A DNA stretch of 64,000 bases from Cotesia glomerata (taxonomy: Eukaryota; Arthropoda; Insecta; Hymenoptera; Braconidae), in NCBI RefSeq assembly GCF_020080835.1, contig NC_058158.1:11160001-11224000 (forward strand), in the 5' to 3' direction. Positions 61,218 to 64,000 of this stretch are shown here, piece after piece; position 1 is the stretch's first letter; each line of letters begins with the position of its first letter. Below the pieces are notes generated by a model. It did no database searches. It was not told where the DNA came from and saw only the letters and a program-made list of their open reading frames with translations. The translations under genes were made by a program, and so were the position numbers.

Positions 61218-61757
61218 TAAATTTTTTAATTACAAGTATAATAAAGAGACGAATAATTTTCATAATATTTGATGAATAGAAATAAATAATATTTATATAA
61301 ATAAATAGATTTTCAAGAGTATCTTTTTAGAAAATAATAATAGGTTCATAAATTAATTTTCTGTGAAAAATTGGAAAATTTTTTCAAGTTTTTCTTGTGT
61401 AGTATTTTATTTATTTTTAACAACTATCACATTTACATAAAAAAAAAGTAAAAACCAATTTTTTATTTATTTCCAATGACAAAAAATAACAATATGTTAT
61501 TCTTAAAGCGAAATATACAACATCTGTAAAATAAAAATAATAAATTTATGCATTAAAATTTTTTTTTAATTTACATTTTCATCATAAAAAAATAAAATAC
61601 ATACTGAGTATTCGTAACTGATAATTAATAAACCATTTAAGTTTAAAACTCCTAAAACCAAAAGCTTGATGACGACAGTTACAATCTCATGTAATTCACC
61701 AAAGTACAAAAATAAAATAAGTCTTTAAAAAATCGAGTTTTTTACTCGACTGAGTTA

Positions 61758-61942
61758 TAAAAATTAAGTTAGCTGATATTTTTTTTATTGAAAAAATTAT
61801 TACAAACAAATTAAAAACAATGTTTCATTTGTAAAAAACTTAAAAAACTGTAAGTGCAATTTTAAAAAAATATTTTTTAGTTCTAATTTAATGAATGAAA
61901 AAAAAATTAAGCATTAAAAAACGTCGGCTAACTTTAATACTA
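61758..61942. repeat. MITE-like element, family A (degenerate)
   Basis: Left TTAAGTTAGCTGATATTTT and right GTCGGCTAACTTTAATACTA are inverted copies. The AT-rich interior resembles other family A copies. Confidence 0.5.
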
Positions 61943-62372
61943 TGACTAAGTTTCATTACTTAAATCATGTACATCAACAATCAATTTATTTAATTCAAAC
62001 AACTCTCGTAAATCCCGGTAATTAAAATCCAACAAAGATAAACAAAACACCAGTCGGACGTTTTTAGAATGAAGAAAAAAATGAAACCGAAGCGCCCTCG
62101 GCGACTGTGTCAGCAACATCAATTTTTTTGGACGCTTACACATGTGACAGTACTCTGCCCAGTGACTGTCATACACCAACGTCAAGCGTCAAGTTCAACA
62201 ATAACAACGATCCAATCTTGCATTTATCGTTCCATAAAATAATGTTTAACTAATAAACTTAAAACTTATAAATAAATCAATATGTTAATAATTTTTAAGC
62301 GATAAACATAAAATATGAATTATCAATTAATGATTCATGTTTAAGTGAAGATATTAAAAATAATTGATAATA
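61943..62372. other. TMEM17 upstream region
   Basis: About 430 bp before the TMEM17 start codon, with a moderately GC-richer part at 61990-62220. A 79-codon minus-strand frame crosses it but resembles nothing I know. I looked for an RFX X-box, expected for a ciliary gene, and found none. Confidence 0.45.
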
Positions 62373-63153
62373 ATGTGGAAGTCTAAGGTGATCACTGCCT
62401 CAAACCGTATATTTCCCGGATTAATATATCACGACTGGGAAAAACAATACTGGGATGCCGGTAATAAATTAATAATAAACTCGTTTAATTTTTTTTATGA
62501 CAAACAAATATAATAAAAAAAAATTGTTTGATTGCAGGACACCTAGTAAAGTCAAATTTACCTCTTCAAATGGCATTATATTTTGATATATGGTTCTTTC
62601 CGATTTGGTTCTTTATAATTCTCCTAGGATTAGATGCAAAGGTATCTATTTACCGAGTAATTACAATTAATAACAGTTGATTTATAAAGTTATTTTAATT
62701 TAAAATTATTCGTTTGCAGTATTACAATTTAAGTGGAGTATATAAATTCATAAATATCAGCGTTTATTTATTGATTACATGCATCGAATGTCTTAAATTA
62801 TACCTAGGATATCTAGGTAATTTATCTGAAAAGGTATGCACACTACAGTTTATTGACTTTGAATAAAATATAAATAATAATTAATAACGTGTGGGAAAAT
62901 ATTCTTAAAGATTCCAGAATTAGCGAGTTTCTGGCTGATATCAGCGTTACTACAATTCCCACTGCTGGTATTTATGTTACTAGATGCTAATATATTAATA
63001 TTTTTTATTGAAAAAGCATCTACGGGAATGATGGTTTTATTGCTCATCTTTGAAATTATTACCGGTACTATCGCACTTAATAATATAGCTGCACATCACT
63101 TGAAGAGATTCTACATGGCACAGCTTTGTGGACGTGTTAATAAATTTAATTAA
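62373..63153 (+). CDS. TMEM17: TMEM17, ciliary transition-zone membrane protein
   Basis: Exons 62373-62460, 62538-62641, 62720-62833 and 62911-63153 join in phase to give 182 residues (198 in human). NLPLQMALYFDIWFFPIW, KYYNLSGVYKFI, ECLKLYLGYLGNLSEKIPEL and ASFWLISALLQFPLLVFMLL correspond block by block to human TMEM17. Four hydrophobic helices are visible. The family belongs to the MKS/B9 complex at the ciliary transition zone, which controls membrane-protein entry into cilia; in insects this should matter mainly in sensory neurons. The last acceptor (TTCTTAAAG) has a weak pyrimidine tract. It is convergent with the GLTP gene, with 109 bp between the stop codons. Confidence 0.92.
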
Positions 63154-63262
63154 CTAGCAACCGACTGACCAACTACAGAAAATAATCATTAACAGTACTC
63201 TAACGTAAGTTTAGTATTAATTTTTTTTTTTTTTATTAAAAAATCTTGATTATTATTTTTAG

Positions 63263-63967
63263 CTAAGCAAAGCGATTTTCACGAAAAAAATAATTCAAAG
63301 CAACCAAATTATCTTTTAAGCCTTTGCTCAAATTTTCCAGGGCATTCAATGTGACGGCTTCTTGGTTCGGTAGATTGTTAGCGAGAGACAGCAACAATTG
63401 GCTCTTGGTCGGTGCCATTTTCGTTAATAACTGCAAGTTAAAGTAAATTATTAACGGTATAATCAAAGACAAGATAACTAGATAAGTACTCCGAATAATT
63501 GCTGAGCCATCCAGCCATGATAAGGCTCCAATGATTCTTTGTAAGAATTTTTTATGTTGGCAACAAGATCTTCAGCTTCGGTACCCGTTTTGGGTGGAAC
63601 TGCTCTTGCATTTTCTACTACTCTATCGACAAACAAATGAATCATCTTCAGCCCTCTGGAGATTCAAAAACATATAAATATTACTTAGTCATAGATTAAT
63701 AAGTCTGAGATAAGTTGTAAATACCTAGTCAACCAAATCAAAGCATCGACAACGACTGTTTTTTTTCCAGATGCTCGCTCCGATAATAGTAAATCTTGTA
63801 GTGTTAAGTGTTCTTCTTTATTCGCTATGTATTTAGTGAGAATTTTCTAAAAATATTTTTACTATTAATATATCAATCAGTATTGACTTTTATGACAGTT
63901 TTTAAAATTACCTCGATGTTCATTTGCATATCGTACTTGATCGGAGCAAAGACTTTACCAAATTTAT
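63263..63967 (-). CDS. GLTP: Glycolipid transfer protein (GLTP-fold), 5' end outside window
   Basis: Exons visible on the minus strand: 63912-63967, 63725-63846, 63490-63655, 63263-63430; phases agree and give about 170 C-terminal residues. FGKVFAPIKYDMQMNIEKIL matches the GLTP pattern FGPV.SPVKSDI.GNI.KI. ALIWLTRGLKMIHLF carries the conserved Trp and the Arg-Gly of the sugar head-group site, and LEPYHGWMAQQLF holds the conserved His and Trp. The family moves glycosphingolipids or ceramide-1-phosphate between membranes. The 56-base exon begins in mid-codon, so at least one more exon lies beyond 64000. Whether this is a stand-alone GLTP or the C-terminus of a PH-GLTP (FAPP2-like) protein cannot be told here. 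Confidence 0.9.
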
Positions 63968-64000
63968 CTAAAATTTATTTATTAGTACAATATTTAAGTA

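Noticed and set aside
61946..62185. 79-codon minus-strand frame upstream of TMEM17
   Set aside because: Starts next to a family A MITE end, resembles nothing, and overlaps the likely TMEM17 promoter.
1..64000. tRNA genes
   Set aside because: I found no cloverleaf with both A and B boxes in either strand by eye; the only tRNA-like piece is the repeat at 3270-3359.

Overview
The window is from an AT-rich animal nuclear genome: multi-exon genes with GT-AG introns, and long AT-rich introns and spacers full of short inverted-repeat transposons. Every recognisable gene has a clear animal orthologue. Ankyrin-repeat genes with a PRANC-like C-terminus, AT richness and dense MITE-like elements point to a hymenopteran, most likely a parasitoid wasp. 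That placement is an inference, not something the sequence proves.

Layout. 1-12.3 kb: no supported gene; GC-richer islands, probably the 5' side or first intron of the next gene. 12.3-24.3 kb (+): a GSE1 orthologue, eight coding exons visible, N-terminus not found. 28.4-31.1 kb (+): an OSGIN-type flavoprotein. 33.0-38.2 kb (-): syntaxin 16, mitochondrial dihydroorotate dehydrogenase (with a probable GC-AG intron) and LYRM4/ISD11. 38.6-42.1 kb (+): ALIX, divergent from LYRM4. 42.6-45.8 kb (-): the C-terminal RS part of a PPIG/Moca-cyp cyclophilin and the N-terminal part of a SAC3D1 protein, separated by a 100-N assembly gap that almost certainly hides the cyclophilin domain and the SAC3D1 C-terminus. 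46.3-47.3 kb (+): APH-1. 47.3-51.9 kb: a repeat-rich spacer with a 5'-truncated non-LTR retrotransposon, a long inverted repeat and a repeat carrying an 18S rRNA-derived segment. 51.9-54.3 kb (-): MED17. 54.8-61.2 kb (-): an ankyrin/PRANC-like cluster with one intact gene, one broken copy and one relic. 62.4-63.2 kb (+): TMEM17. 63.3 kb to the edge (-): a GLTP-fold lipid-transfer protein, 5' end outside the window.

The conserved genes are ordinary housekeeping genes with no shared pathway. DHODH and LYRM4 are adjacent and both mitochondrial, and ALIX and syntaxin 16 both act in membrane traffic, but nothing suggests co-regulation beyond short divergent spacers (LYRM4/ALIX, SAC3D1/APH-1). The unusual content is in the accessory DNA: the ankyrin/PRANC cluster, the 18S-derived repeat, and families of TA-flanked foldback elements, some inserted inside one another, within introns.

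Exon boundaries were read by eye from splice motifs, reading-frame phase and family similarity. No search or RNA evidence was available.
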